DNA from: Azospirillum halopraeferens DSM 3675
GTDB taxonomy: Bacteria > Pseudomonadota > Alphaproteobacteria > Azospirillales > Azospirillaceae
Length of the DNA: 64,000 bases
Direction of reading: 5' to 3'
NCBI RefSeq assembly: GCF_000429625.1
Contig: NZ_AUCF01000009.1
Span: 186,001-250,000 of the forward strand
The translations under genes were made by a program, and so were the position numbers. Positions 51,171-60,164 of the stretch are shown here, piece by piece; positions within the stretch are counted from its first letter, which is position 1; each line of letters starts with the position of its first letter. The notes under the pieces were generated by a model, which was not told where the DNA came from, did not search any database, and saw only the letters and a list, made by a program, of their open reading frames with translations.

Positions 51171-51448
51171 ATCGGATTATCCGGTGGTTGGACATCCGCC
51201 CTCGCCAGCCGCTCCTCAAGGCGGGCGATGCGGTCGAGCGCCCGGTCGTGATCGAGTTGCAGGGCCTCCAGCGCTTCCTCGGCCGCGATCCGTCCGGCCA
51301 ACGCTTCGCAGGCAAGCCGGCGCAAGGCGTCGGTATGGGGCGCGGCCGCCGGCGGGGGCGGCGGCGCGGCGGTGCGCCCGGATGCGCTCGCCCGGCGGCG
51401 CATCCGTTCCACCCAGCCGCGGAGGCTTTCGCCGGGCGTGGCTGCCAT
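51167..51448 (-). CDS. Small coiled-coil protein (unknown function)
   Basis: A 93-residue protein from MAATPGESLRGWVERMRRRAS at 51448, starting 10 bases after the CmcI-type gene and coupled by ATGA to the two-module protein. The N-terminus is basic, the middle is proline/alanine-rich, and the last 45 residues form a charged heptad-like helix (LEALQLDHDRALDRIARLEERLA). It is probably an oligomerising accessory for its coupled partner. No family recognised. Confidence 0.6.
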   Translation of the reverse strand: MAATPGESLRGWVERMRRRASASGRTAAPPPPPAAAPHTDALRRLACEALAGRIAAEEALEALQLDHDRALDRIARLEERLARADVQPPDNPI

Positions 51449-51458
51449 GACCGGCCGC

Positions 51459-52226
51459 TCAGCGCAGGCGCTTGAGCCAGGCGTTCGGCCACGCGGTGAC
51501 CGGCTGGTCCAGCGGGCTCTCGTTGAAGGGCCAGGGGGGCGTTTCGATGACGAAATCGGGATGGCGGGCGGCGAACGCCTCGGCTGCGGCCGCGGGATTG
51601 TCATGCCGCCAGGAGGGGTCGCCACGCGGCACGTCCCACAGGTCCCGCATCAGACCGTCGGTGGCGACGATGTACGAGCCGGGGGTGACGATGTGGTGAT
51701 AGGCCTCCAGCTCCGCCAGGACGTGGGCGTAGCTGTGGTTGGAATCGAGGAAGACCAGGACCGTATCGTCGGGCCCGATGCCCGCGGTTGCCTGCGCCAC
51801 CACCTGCGGTGCCACGGAGTCGCCTTCGATCAGGGTGATCATCGGCGCCAGCTCGTGCGCCTCGATGGCCTTGCGGTTGTGGGGGCGGATCTCGATGTCG
51901 ACGCCGACGACGCGTCCCTTGCCGATCAGCTTGAGGATGCTGGCGGAGAAGACCAGGGAGCCGCCGTGCGCCACACCGGTTTCGATGATGACATCGGGCT
52001 TGAGCGCGTAGATGACCTCCTGGACCCGTGCCATGTCGTCGGGGTGCTGGATGATGGGACGGCCCATCCAGCTGAAGGTGTACGAATACTTGCGGTTCCA
52101 GCTCGTCTTCAGCCACTGGAGTGCCAGCAGGTCGAAGGCTTCCTGGCCGTAGAGGTCGACGTCGCGGCGCTCGCCGGCCTCGTCGACGGTCAGGATCTTG
52201 GCATCGGTGTCGATGGTCAGGCGCAT
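51459..52226 (-). CDS. CmcI/cephalosporin-hydroxylase-family methyltransferase-like protein
   Basis: A 255-residue protein from MRLTIDTDAKILTVDEAGE at 52226. IIETGVAHGGSLVFSAS is the SAM-binding loop, VVGVDIEIRPHNRKAIEAHEL the acidic ribose-binding region, and VFLDSNHSYAHVLAELEAY the metal/catalytic segment of the family that includes CmcI and the rhamnosyl O-methyltransferases of glycolipid synthesis. In a sugar locus the likely role is O-methylation of a deoxysugar residue. It lies 11 bases downstream of the SDR gene. Confidence 0.88.
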   Translation of the reverse strand: MRLTIDTDAKILTVDEAGERRDVDLYGQEAFDLLALQWLKTSWNRKYSYTFSWMGRPIIQHPDDMARVQEVIYALKPDVIIETGVAHGGSLVFSASILKLIGKGRVVGVDIEIRPHNRKAIEAHELAPMITLIEGDSVAPQVVAQATAGIGPDDTVLVFLDSNHSYAHVLAELEAYHHIVTPGSYIVATDGLMRDLWDVPRGDPSWRHDNPAAAAEAFAARHPDFVIETPPWPFNESPLDQPVTAWPNAWLKRLR

Positions 52227-52237
52227 GTATGGGAATC

Positions 52238-53164
52238 CTAAGGGGCTGCGGCGGGGGTGGGGCGGGCGCGGCGGCGCCGATGATCGATGGTGCGGGCGAT
52301 GCCGTCCGGCAGGGTGACCGTCGGCCGCCAGCCGGTGGCCTCGCACAGGCGGCTGATGTCCGCGCACAGCAGCGTCGGCTCGCCCTTCTGCGGCTGGCGA
52401 TGGCCGTAGCGGACGAGGTGTTCGCCGCCGAGCTGCGCGGCGACGGTGCCGACCACGTCGCGCAGGCGGACAGGGTCTCCGGATGCGAGATTGAAGGCGC
52501 CGGTGGCGGTGCCGCGCACCAGCGCGGCGAGGGCGTCGGCGGCATCATCGACGTAGACGAAATCACGGATCTGCCGGCCGTGCGAGACCTCGGCCGGCCG
52601 GCCGGCGAGCAGCGCGTCGATGACGCCGGGAATCAGCTTGCCGTCCGGTTCGTCCGGGCCATAGGGAAAGAACAGGCGCACCCAGGCGCGTTCGAATCCG
52701 TACAGGGCCGCGGCGGCGTCGAGCGCGGCCGACATGGCCACCTTGGCGGCGCCGTAGGGGGTCGCCGGGTGCAGGGGCGTTGCCGATTCCCGGCACAGGC
52801 CGCAGGACCAGTCGTATTCGGCGCAGCTGCCCACCCCGACGAACCGCTTTCCGCCGGCTGCGCCGAACGCCTGCGCAAGCACCGTGCCGGCCGCCAGCCA
52901 GTCGAGGTTCTGCGGGCTTGTCCAGAAGACTCCCGGCGTGGCGATCCAGGCGAGATGCAGGACATGGGTCGGCGCCACCCGGGCAACCAGGTCGCGCACC
53001 GCACCGGTGTCGAGCAGATTCGCAGCGTGCCAGCGGCAGTCCGCCACACCCTCCGCCGGTGTGCGGGCCACGGCGTGGACATCGAATCCGTCCTGCACCA
53101 GCCGGGACACGCAGTGACGCCCGAGAAAGCCGCTGGCACCGGTCACCAGGACTCTGCCCGTCAT
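52238..53164 (-). CDS. NAD-dependent epimerase/dehydratase (SDR)
   Basis: A 308-residue extended SDR from MTGRVLVTGASGFLGRH at 53164, preceded by GGGAGA. The glycine motif is GASGFLG. The catalytic Tyr/Lys are in YGAAKVAMS, and VGSCAEYDWSCG carries the preceding serine. VRLFFPYGPDEPDGKLIPGVI and RDFVYVDDAADAL are standard. It is probably a 4-reductase or epimerase of a sugar nucleotide. It starts 64 bases after the glycosyltransferase gene and heads the CmcI-type, 93-residue and two-module genes. Confidence 0.87.
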   Translation of the reverse strand: MTGRVLVTGASGFLGRHCVSRLVQDGFDVHAVARTPAEGVADCRWHAANLLDTGAVRDLVARVAPTHVLHLAWIATPGVFWTSPQNLDWLAAGTVLAQAFGAAGGKRFVGVGSCAEYDWSCGLCRESATPLHPATPYGAAKVAMSAALDAAAALYGFERAWVRLFFPYGPDEPDGKLIPGVIDALLAGRPAEVSHGRQIRDFVYVDDAADALAALVRGTATGAFNLASGDPVRLRDVVGTVAAQLGGEHLVRYGHRQPQKGEPTLLCADISRLCEATGWRPTVTLPDGIARTIDHRRRRARPTPAAAP

Positions 53165-53228
53165 CTCGCATTGTCTCCCTGGCTGGCGGCGGTGGTGGCA
53201 AAGACTGTCGGAAGTTATAAGCCACTCG

Positions 53229-54158
53229 TCATCTTGGGGCGTCAAGGGCGACCATCGGCGTTCGACCGCGCCGGGCCAGCCATCGGGCGTACGGCACCGC
53301 AATGTCCCAGTGCCGCGGTACGGTCCACAGGGCGTCCAGGGGGCTGCGACCGAATGTGCTGAGCAGCCCGGGGGCGGAGCGCACGGCGTCCAGGACGTCG
53401 CGGTGCTCCGGCCGTTTCAATAGATCGGCGAGCGCACGCAGGACGAGTCGCTGGCGGCGGCGGTCGGCCATGCCCGCCGCGGAGTAGCCGGCGGCATCGC
53501 TGCGGAACAGGGTCAGCGGTTCCGGAATCGGGCACAGGCCGAAGCGCAGGGCGACGGCATGGAACGCGAACCAATCCGCATGCCAGCGCAGCGCCGCCGG
53601 GAATCCGCCAACCCTGCGCAGGGCCTCGGTGCGCACGACCACGGTGTTGCTGGCGATCGACAGAAAGCGTCGGCGGAACAGCGCCGGCAGAGCCCCGGCC
53701 TCCAGCACCTCCGGCAGGCCGAGCAGGCTGAACCGGTCGGGGTCGTCGCGGGCGGCGTTGCGCAGCGTCCCGTCGGCCTCGAGCACGACCAGTTCCGAGC
53801 AGCACATGGCGGCATCGGGGTGGCGTTCCAACACCGCCATGGAGCGTTCGAGGAAGGCGGGCATGAGCTGGTCGTCCGCCGCCGTCCAGGCGACGCAGTC
53901 GGTCTGCACGGCGTCGAGCAGCGTCGCGCAGGCAGCGACCGCGCCGCGGTTTTCCGCGTGGCGCAGCAGGCGCAGGCGGGGGTTCCGCGATGCGGCATCC
54001 TCCAGGATCGCGACGCTGTCGTCGGTGGACGCGTCGTCGACGACGAGAATCGCGTCGGCCGGCCGCGACTGCCCGTTCAGCCCCGCCAGCGCCTGCGGCA
54101 GGTGGCGGGCGTGGTTGTGATTGGGCATGGCCAGAGTGACGGTGCAGCGGGTTGGCAT
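53229..54158 (-). CDS. GT2 glycosyltransferase, stand-alone relative of the ankyrin fusions
   Basis: About 309 residues from MPTRCTVTLAMPNHNHARHL at 54158. It corresponds to the catalytic part of the fusions at 18832 and 37128 without the ankyrin array: DDASTDDSVAIL, the metal motif TAADDQLMPAFLERSMAVLE, WHADWFAFHAVALRFG, and the C-terminal RHWDIAVPYARWLARRG. It should be a complete GT-A enzyme. The open frame continues upstream but falls opposite the next glycosyltransferase and is non-coding there. Confidence 0.87.
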   Translation of the reverse strand: MPTRCTVTLAMPNHNHARHLPQALAGLNGQSRPADAILVVDDASTDDSVAILEDAASRNPRLRLLRHAENRGAVAACATLLDAVQTDCVAWTAADDQLMPAFLERSMAVLERHPDAAMCCSELVVLEADGTLRNAARDDPDRFSLLGLPEVLEAGALPALFRRRFLSIASNTVVVRTEALRRVGGFPAALRWHADWFAFHAVALRFGLCPIPEPLTLFRSDAAGYSAAGMADRRRQRLVLRALADLLKRPEHRDVLDAVRSAPGLLSTFGRSPLDALWTVPRHWDIAVPYARWLARRGRTPMVALDAPR

Positions 54159-54202
54159 GGCGTATCCGGACCGATGGGATGGGTGCCGGGAAAAGCCGGC
54201 CG

Positions 54203-55393
54203 TCACAGGCACCCGGCGAGGCTGCGAACGACCTCGGCGCAGGCGTCGTCGTCGATCACGACCTCCTCCGGTGGTCCTGCGCGCAGGAAGCCGGGTTGCA
54301 GGCGTATGGTCAAGGGGACGGCCCCGTGGCGGACGACCCTCTCGACGCGCTCGCCGGGAGCGGGCGGGCCGGCTTCCGGCGGCAGGAGCGGCAGTCCCGC
54401 CGCGGGCGGCGGCGGGGCGGCGTGAGCCTGCGCCCAGGCGGCCTGCCGCACCTCGTCGTCCGTGCGGCCGGCAAGCGCGCCGTCGAGCAACACGTCGACC
54501 AACCCGGGGGTCAGGTTGCCGGCCAGATAGCGCAGGAGGCAAAGGTCGACGGTGCGTGCGGCCTCCGCCGCCGCGAGCCCGGTGGCGGAGGCCAGGACCG
54601 CCCCCAGGACCTGCCGTGCCCGCGCGCCATCGCGCACCAGCGCTTCCGGCGATCGCGACAGCCATTCGACGGGGTGCCAGCTCTCGTAGGTGGTCAGCAC
54701 CTCGGTGCTGCGGCCGCAGTAGAGACGCGGCAGGCGGGCCACCTTGCCGTGGATCACGGGGATGGCGGAACTGACCAGCTCGCGGAACATCACGCTGCGG
54801 GGGAGGCGCGCCAGGTCGAATGCCGTGCGGGCGATCTCCGTGCGCATAACGGCGTAGGTCAGCGCCTCGTACCGCCGGAACAGGTCGGCAAGCCGCTGCG
54901 CCGGCTCCGGCGCGGCCAGTGAAGGCGATTGCCAGCAGACGTTCTGCACCAGCACCGACCGTCGGTCGGCGGGCACCCGGTGCCAACCGTCGCCGTAATG
55001 GCGGACCGGGCCGGCCAGGCGCCGTTCGTCGAGGAAGGTGTAGTACAGGCCGTGGGCGGCGGCGAACGACGGATGCTCCTCGAGGAAGCGCACGCATTCA
55101 CCGAGTGCGGCGGGAATCACCACGTCATCGTCCGCGCACAGTACGGCGTAGGGGGTCCGTACCCGGGCGAATCCGTCTCGGAACTTGTCGAACGGCGTGG
55201 TCGATCCGGGCAGGACGATGTGGTCGATGTCCAACCCCGTGCCGGTCAGCCCGGCGCGGTTCGCCGCCGCCGCATCCGGACGGCTGGAGTCCATGACCAC
55301 CACCGGCCAGGAGATGGATTCTGCGGCGAGATGGCGCAGCAGCCGTGCCAGCAGTTCGGGCCGGTTGTAGGTGGGAACGATCAGCGTCAGCAC
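54203..55393 (-). CDS. Glycosyltransferase (GT-A-like), relative of 31620 and 40069
   Basis: A 396-residue protein starting with GTG at 55393, ten bases after GAGGA; the start is fixed by alignment to the paralogue MLTLIIPTYNRP. Signatures are LTLIVPTYNRPELLARLL, VMDSS, FDKFRDGFARVRTPYA, CADDD (near residue 89) and YESWHPVEWLSRSP. The C-terminal 130 residues are Ala/Pro-rich with a small end domain. It is followed by the GT2 gene 53229 in the same operon and has a well-formed promoter upstream. Confidence 0.87.
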   Translation of the reverse strand: MLTLIVPTYNRPELLARLLRHLAAESISWPVVVMDSSRPDAAAANRAGLTGTGLDIDHIVLPGSTTPFDKFRDGFARVRTPYAVLCADDDVVIPAALGECVRFLEEHPSFAAAHGLYYTFLDERRLAGPVRHYGDGWHRVPADRRSVLVQNVCWQSPSLAAPEPAQRLADLFRRYEALTYAVMRTEIARTAFDLARLPRSVMFRELVSSAIPVIHGKVARLPRLYCGRSTEVLTTYESWHPVEWLSRSPEALVRDGARARQVLGAVLASATGLAAAEAARTVDLCLLRYLAGNLTPGLVDVLLDGALAGRTDDEVRQAAWAQAHAAPPPPAAGLPLLPPEAGPPAPGERVERVVRHGAVPLTIRLQPGFLRAGPPEEVVIDDDACAEVVRSLAGCL

Positions 55394-55467
55394 GACATCG
55401 GATTCCTCGGGCGCCGGGTTGCCGCGTCGTGCCGGCTGCCCGATGCGCCCCGGCAGGTCGGCTGCGG

Positions 55468-55496
55468 TTTATAAGAATTACCTCTGGATTTTTCAG
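55468..55496 (-). promoter_or_regulatory. Promoter candidate for the minus-strand glycosyltransferase operon
   Basis: CTGAAA (55496-55491) and TATAAA (55473-55468) on the minus strand are separated by exactly 17 bases and match the sigma70 consensus at 9 of 12 positions. Transcription would begin about 70 bases before the GTG at 55393. Confidence 0.5.
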
Positions 55497-55628
55497 CATT
55501 ATCCTTCTAACACATAGAGCATATGCTGCAATAGCGAGGCACCGGCCGAACGTAAGTCCGTGGTTGGCGTCGAGGGAGTGGTGCGCGGAGAGGGATCGCC
55601 TGTTTGCAGGCTTTTCTGCCTTGCGCCG

Positions 55629-55657
55629 GAGACAATCTTCATTTGTAAACATAGTAT
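55629..55657 (+). promoter_or_regulatory. Promoter candidate for the right-end plus-strand operon
   Basis: GAGACA (55629-55634) and TAGTAT (55652-55657) with a 17-base spacer match 8 of 12 consensus positions. The predicted start is about 100 bases upstream of the epimerase ATG at 55766. Confidence 0.4.
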
Positions 55658-55765
55658 TCGCCTCGCTTTCAGATGGCATTGTGTCTTTAGTTAACAATGA
55701 GATGGAGTCGTCCTGGTGCCCGCGCGGTCCCGGAGGCGCAGGATCGGAAGGGAGGCTGAAAGGGC

Positions 55766-56764
55766 ATGGGTGTTGATGTGGTTACCGGTGGTGCCGGATT
55801 CATTGGCAGCCATCTTGTGGACGCTCTGCTGGCGCTTGGGCGTACGGTTCGAATCGTCGACAACTTCGCCAGTGGTCACCCGCGGAACCTTGAGCATCTA
55901 CGGGGAAACGACCGGGTGAGTCTCGTGGAAGGCGATGTGGCCGACCGGGCAACCATGGATCGCGCCATATCGGGGGCGGAACGGGTGTTCCATCTCGCCG
56001 CACTGGCCGACATCGTGCCGTCCATTCAGCGCCCCGACGCCTATTACCACGCCAATGTTCATGGAACCTTCACGATGCTGGAGGCCTCCCGAGCCGCCGG
56101 CGTCGGACGCATCGTGTACGTGGCATCATCGTCCTGTTACGGCATTCCGGATGTGTACCCCACGCCTGAAACGTCGCCGCGCGATCCGCGCTATCCCTAC
56201 GCCCTGACCAAATGGATGGGCGAGGAGATGGCGTTGCACTGGGCGCAGGTCTATGACCTGCCGGTCGTCTCCGTCCGGTTCTTCAACATCTACGGTCCGC
56301 GGGCGCGCACGACCGGGGCTTACGGCGCAGTGTTCGGCGTGTTCCTGGCCCAGTTGCTGGCGGGCAAGCCGCTGACGGTGGTTGGCGACGGCGAGCAGTC
56401 GCGCGATTTCACGTACGTCAGTGATGCTGCCGAGTCTCTGATCGCCGCCGCCGAGCGCGGCCGGCCGGGCGAGGTCTACAACGTCGGCAGCGGCCGGCCG
56501 GTGACGATCAACGAGGTCGTCCGTCTCCTCGGCGCCGGTGAGGTCGTCCACATTCCCAAGCGCCCCGGCGAACCGGACATGACCTTCGCCGACATCGCCA
56601 AGATCGGCGAACAGGTGGGATGGACGCCCAGGGTTTCCATCGAAGAAGGCGTCGCCCGGATGCTGGAAAATATTGAATACTGGCGGGACGCGCCCGTCTG
56701 GACACCGGAGAAGATTTCACAGGCAACGGCCGATTGGTTCCGTTACCTGACTCCGCGTGGGTAA
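55766..56764 (+). CDS. UDP-glucose 4-epimerase-like SDR
   Basis: A 332-residue extended SDR with AAAGGG before the ATG. The cofactor motif is TGGAGFIGSHLVDALL, the catalytic region VASSSCYG followed by YALTKWMGEE, and RFFNIYGPRARTTGAYGAV and SRDFTYVSDAAES complete the UDP-hexose 4-epimerase-like pattern. It probably interconverts two UDP-hexoses or UDP-uronic acids. It begins the plus-strand run that continues to the right edge of the window; the next gene starts 38 bases downstream. Confidence 0.88.
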   Translation: MGVDVVTGGAGFIGSHLVDALLALGRTVRIVDNFASGHPRNLEHLRGNDRVSLVEGDVADRATMDRAISGAERVFHLAALADIVPSIQRPDAYYHANVHGTFTMLEASRAAGVGRIVYVASSSCYGIPDVYPTPETSPRDPRYPYALTKWMGEEMALHWAQVYDLPVVSVRFFNIYGPRARTTGAYGAVFGVFLAQLLAGKPLTVVGDGEQSRDFTYVSDAAESLIAAAERGRPGEVYNVGSGRPVTINEVVRLLGAGEVVHIPKRPGEPDMTFADIAKIGEQVGWTPRVSIEEGVARMLENIEYWRDAPVWTPEKISQATADWFRYLTPRG

Positions 56765-56802
56765 TATTTCTAACGACCACTTCGTTGAAACGGTGGACAC
56801 GA

Positions 56803-58398
56803 ATGCAGACGGACAGCCACCTTCAGGCGGCCGCTGAGCCGGCGGAGGCCCCGGGAACCCCGATAGACCTGCCCAATCACGGCAAGGTCCGGTCGATTGC
56901 GGAGTTGGCGGACATCGCCCACAAGCTGCGCACCAGCGGCTTTCAGGTGGTTCTGGCGCATGGGGTGTTTGACCTGCTGCATCTCGGCCATGTCCGTCAT
57001 CTCACCGAAGCCAAGAACAACGGCGACGTTCTGATGGTCACCATCAGCGCCGACCAGTTCGTCAACAAGGGACCGGGGCGCCCGGTGTTCACCGAGGCAC
57101 TGCGGGCCGAAATGCTCGCCGCGCTGAGCATCGTCGATTACGTTGCGATCTCGCGCAACCCCGGTGCTGAGGCCGTCATCGAGGCGCTCAGGCCGTCGGT
57201 GTACGTGAAGGGGTCGGAGTACATGCGACCCGAACAGGACGTGACCGGCCGCATCGTCAGCGAGCGCCAGGCGGTCGAACGCCACGGCGGCCGTCTCGTC
57301 TTCACCGACGACATCACCTTCAGCTCCTCGACCCTTCTCAACCGGCATTTCAGCATCTACCCGCCGGATCTGCAGGAGTATCTGGCGGAGCGCCGCCAAT
57401 CCGGCATGCTCGACCAGCTCACGGGGCTGATCGACCGCATCGCCGGCATGCGCGTTCTCTTCGTCGGCGACACCATCCTCGACGAGTACCAGTACGTCGA
57501 ACCGATGGGGAAATCGGCCAAGGAACACATCATCGCGACCCGCTACGTCAACACCGAGGTGTTCTGCGGCGGCGTCATCGCGGCGGCGAACACGGCCGCC
57601 GATTTCTGCCGCGAGGTCGACGTGGTCACGGTCCTGGGCGACCATGACAGCCGTGAGGACCTGATACGGTCGTCGCTCAAGTCGAACGTGACGTTGCACG
57701 CCATCCATCGCGCCGATGCCCCGACCACGCGCAAATGCCGGATGGTCGACCCGGCCTATACGCGCAAGCTGTTCGAGGTCTGTTTCATCAACGACACGCC
57801 CCTCGATTCCGATGCGGCGCGTCAGCTCAACCATTGGCTGGGTGACCGCCTCGGCAGCTACGACGTCATCGTCGTGACCGACTTCGGCCACGGCATGATC
57901 AACCGGCCGACGATCGATCTGCTGTGCCGGAAGGCCCCGTTCCTTGCCGTCAACGCGCAGACCAACAGCGCCAACACCGGCTTCAATCTGATCACCCGCT
58001 ATCCGCGCGCCGATTACATCTGCATCGACGCACCCGAAGCGCGCATGGCGGCCGGCGTGCGCCATCAGCCGCTCGAGGAGATCATCGTCGACGGCCTCGC
58101 CGGGACGATCGACTGCCCCCGCTTCATGATCACCCATGGCCCGAACGGATGCCTGTCCTACGACCGCAACCGCGGGCTCGGACGGATACCGGCTTTCACC
58201 CGCTCCGTCGTCGACACCATGGGGGCCGGTGACGCCTTTCTGGCCGTCACCTCGCCGCTCGCGGCCACCGGGGCGGACCTGGACAGCGTCGGCTTCGTCG
58301 GCAACGCCGTCGGCGCGCTCAAGGTGGGCATCGTCGGGCACCGCAAATCGGTCGACCGTGCCGGCGTCGTCAAGACGATCACGGCGATGCTGAAATAA
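56803..58398 (+). CDS. Bifunctional nucleotidyltransferase/PfkB kinase, HldE-like with swapped domain order
   Basis: About 531 residues from MQTDSHLQAAAEPAEAPG at 56803, with GGTGGA upstream. Residues about 45-190 are an HxGH nucleotidyltransferase (GVFDLLHLGHVRHL). Residues about 220-530 are a PfkB/ribokinase-family kinase, with VGDTILDEYQYV and the catalytic DTMGAGDAFLA (GAGD near residue 474). In E. coli HldE the kinase is N-terminal and the adenylyltransferase C-terminal, so the order here is reversed. It would phosphorylate and nucleotidylate a heptose- or other sugar-phosphate; the GmhA-like gene follows after 51 bases. Confidence 0.88.
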   Translation: MQTDSHLQAAAEPAEAPGTPIDLPNHGKVRSIAELADIAHKLRTSGFQVVLAHGVFDLLHLGHVRHLTEAKNNGDVLMVTISADQFVNKGPGRPVFTEALRAEMLAALSIVDYVAISRNPGAEAVIEALRPSVYVKGSEYMRPEQDVTGRIVSERQAVERHGGRLVFTDDITFSSSTLLNRHFSIYPPDLQEYLAERRQSGMLDQLTGLIDRIAGMRVLFVGDTILDEYQYVEPMGKSAKEHIIATRYVNTEVFCGGVIAAANTAADFCREVDVVTVLGDHDSREDLIRSSLKSNVTLHAIHRADAPTTRKCRMVDPAYTRKLFEVCFINDTPLDSDAARQLNHWLGDRLGSYDVIVVTDFGHGMINRPTIDLLCRKAPFLAVNAQTNSANTGFNLITRYPRADYICIDAPEARMAAGVRHQPLEEIIVDGLAGTIDCPRFMITHGPNGCLSYDRNRGLGRIPAFTRSVVDTMGAGDAFLAVTSPLAATGADLDSVGFVGNAVGALKVGIVGHRKSVDRAGVVKTITAMLK

Positions 58399-58449
58399 AA
58401 TCCGCTCCGGCCGGCCGGGCCGCCCCCCTGACGTGAGAAAGAAACCGGG

Positions 58450-59064
58450 ATGAACCCTCAGATCATCGACCGTTACTTCTCCACCCTGCATCGGCTGACG
58501 GTGCAGGCGGCGGTGACGGATGCCGCCGGTGCAGCCATGTCCCTGTCCGATGCGTTCGTGCGGATGGAAACGGCCGTGCGCTCCGCCCATGCGGCCGGCA
58601 ACAAGGTGATGTTCATCGGCAACGGTGGCAGCGCCGGGATCTGTTCGCACCATGCCGTCGACTACAGCAAGAACGGGGGCATTCGCTCCATGGCGTTCAA
58701 TGACGGGGCAATGCTGACATGCCTCGGCAACGACTACGGCTATGAGCATGTGTTCGCCAAGCAGATCGATTATCACGGACGCCGTGGCGACGTGCTGGTG
58801 GCGATCAGCAGCTCCGGGCGCTCGGCCAACATTCTCAACGGTGTTTGCGCCGCGCGCGCCATCGGTTGCGAGGTGGTGACGCTGAGCGGCTTCGCCCCCG
58901 ACAACCCGCTGCGTCGCGCCGGTGACATCAACGTGTACATCGAATCCTTCGAATACGGCTTCGTCGAGTTGGCACATACATCGATGCTGCACGCGTTGCT
59001 CGATCTTGCCATGGGGTGGGGCACGGCGACGGCGCCGACGCTCGCCGAGACCGCCGCCGAATAA
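58450..59064 (+). CDS. SIS-domain sugar isomerase, phosphoheptose isomerase (GmhA)-like
   Basis: A 204-residue SIS protein of GmhA size. Motifs are MFIGNGGSAGICSHHAVDYSKNGG (phosphate and substrate site), LGNDYGYEHVFAKQI, and ISSSGRSANIL. GmhA converts sedoheptulose 7-phosphate to D-glycero-D-manno-heptose 7-phosphate, the first step to ADP- or GDP-heptose. It follows an HldE-like gene, which supports a heptose route, though family members that act on other sugar phosphates exist. Confidence 0.87.
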   Translation: MNPQIIDRYFSTLHRLTVQAAVTDAAGAAMSLSDAFVRMETAVRSAHAAGNKVMFIGNGGSAGICSHHAVDYSKNGGIRSMAFNDGAMLTCLGNDYGYEHVFAKQIDYHGRRGDVLVAISSSGRSANILNGVCAARAIGCEVVTLSGFAPDNPLRRAGDINVYIESFEYGFVELAHTSMLHALLDLAMGWGTATAPTLAETAAE

Positions 59065-59109
59065 CCGGCCGCTGAACGGCTGATCTGAATCATTGATGGA
59101 GATGTGTTC

Positions 59110-60114
59110 ATGAAGAACCCTGCGATCGACCGTGTCATGGTGACGGGTGGCGCCGGCTACGTCGGATCCATGCTGGTTCCGGCGCTGCTGGATGCCGGCT
59201 ACGCGGTTACGGTCCTGGACCTGTATCTTTATGGCGGCGAGCCGCTGGCCGCGGTCCGCGACAACCCTCGCCTGACCGAGGTGAAGGGCGACATGCGGGA
59301 TCCGGAAATCGTCAGGCAAGCCCTCGACGGCGCCGACGCGGTCATCCATCTCGCGTGCATCTCCAATGATCCGTCCTTCGAGCTTGATCCCGGCCTCGGC
59401 AAGTCGATCAACTACGACTGCTTCCGTCCGCTGGTCCGCGCCTCCAAGGCGGCGGGCGTGAAGCGCTTCATTTACGCCTCCTCGTCGTCCGTCTACGGCA
59501 TCAAGGAAGTCGCCGATGTGACGGAGGATCTGCCTCTGGAACCGCTGACCGATTACTCGAAGTTCAAGGCTCTGTGTGAAACGGAGCTGTTGGAGGAGCG
59601 GGAGCCCGGTTTCGTCACCCTGATCATCCGGCCGGCGACGGTCTGTGGCTACTCGCCGCGTCTGCGCCTCGACCTCACGGTCAACATCCTGACCAACCAT
59701 GCGGTCAACAACGGCACCATTCGCGTGTTCGGGGGCGGTCAACTGCGGCCGAACATCAACATCCTCGATATGGTCGACGTGTACCTGACCAGCCTTGCGG
59801 CGCCGGATGAGCAGATCGACGGCAAGACCTTCAACGCCGGTTACGAAAACCACTCCGTGATGGAAATCGCCGAGATGGTGCGTGACGAAGCCGGTGGTGC
59901 GGTCGGCATCGTGGTCGAGCCGACGAACGACAACCGGTCCTACCACATTTCTTCGGAGCGGATCGCCAGGGAGCTTGGATTCCGGCCGAAGCGCACCATT
60001 CGCGAAGCGGTGCGCAGCCTGATCGATGCTTTCAGGGCCGGCAAGATTCCGGATTCCATGACCGATGAACGCTACTTCAACATCAAATTGATGCAGAAGG
60101 TTCACCTGACCTGA
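59110..60114 (+). CDS. NAD-dependent epimerase/dehydratase (SDR)
   Basis: About 334 residues from the ATG at 59110, eight bases after GGAG. The cofactor motif is VTGGAGYVGSMLVPALL, the serine is in YASSSSVYGIKEV, and the catalytic Tyr/Lys are in YSKFKALCE. RPATVCGYSPRLRLDLTVNILT is typical of 6-deoxyheptose/hexose epimerases in surface-polysaccharide loci. It may act on the nucleotide-sugar made by the two preceding genes. A strong intrinsic terminator follows. Confidence 0.88.
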   Translation: MKNPAIDRVMVTGGAGYVGSMLVPALLDAGYAVTVLDLYLYGGEPLAAVRDNPRLTEVKGDMRDPEIVRQALDGADAVIHLACISNDPSFELDPGLGKSINYDCFRPLVRASKAAGVKRFIYASSSSVYGIKEVADVTEDLPLEPLTDYSKFKALCETELLEEREPGFVTLIIRPATVCGYSPRLRLDLTVNILTNHAVNNGTIRVFGGGQLRPNINILDMVDVYLTSLAAPDEQIDGKTFNAGYENHSVMEIAEMVRDEAGGAVGIVVEPTNDNRSYHISSERIARELGFRPKRTIREAVRSLIDAFRAGKIPDSMTDERYFNIKLMQKVHLT

Positions 60115-60121
60115 CGCACCG

Positions 60122-60164
60122 GGGGACGGGGAGAGGGCGACGGGCCCGGGGGCCGTCCCCTTTT
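60122..60164 (+). terminator. Intrinsic terminator after the epimerase
   Basis: GGGGACGG (60122-60129) pairs with CCGTCCCC (60153-60160), enclosing further GC pairing, and is followed directly by TTTT (60161-60164). It lies 8 bases after the stop codon and separates the 55766-60114 genes from the dehydrogenase gene. Confidence 0.7.

Larger units (their letters stand above)
55394..55765. other. Intergenic region with divergent promoters, no gene seen
   Basis: This 372-base gap is AT-richer than its surroundings and separates the divergent glycosyltransferase (-) and epimerase (+) operons. No reading frame here shows a ribosome site with coding character. It contains the two promoter candidates listed separately. 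Confidence 0.6.

Noticed and set aside
55125..55697. A 190-codon minus-strand frame across the divergent gap at 55394-55765
   Set aside because: Most of it is antisense shadow or AT-rich promoter sequence; no ribosome site and no coding character.
56770..60105. A 1111-codon open frame on the minus strand
   Set aside because: It lies opposite three clearly recognisable plus-strand genes (HldE-like, GmhA-like and an SDR), and its translation has no domain character.
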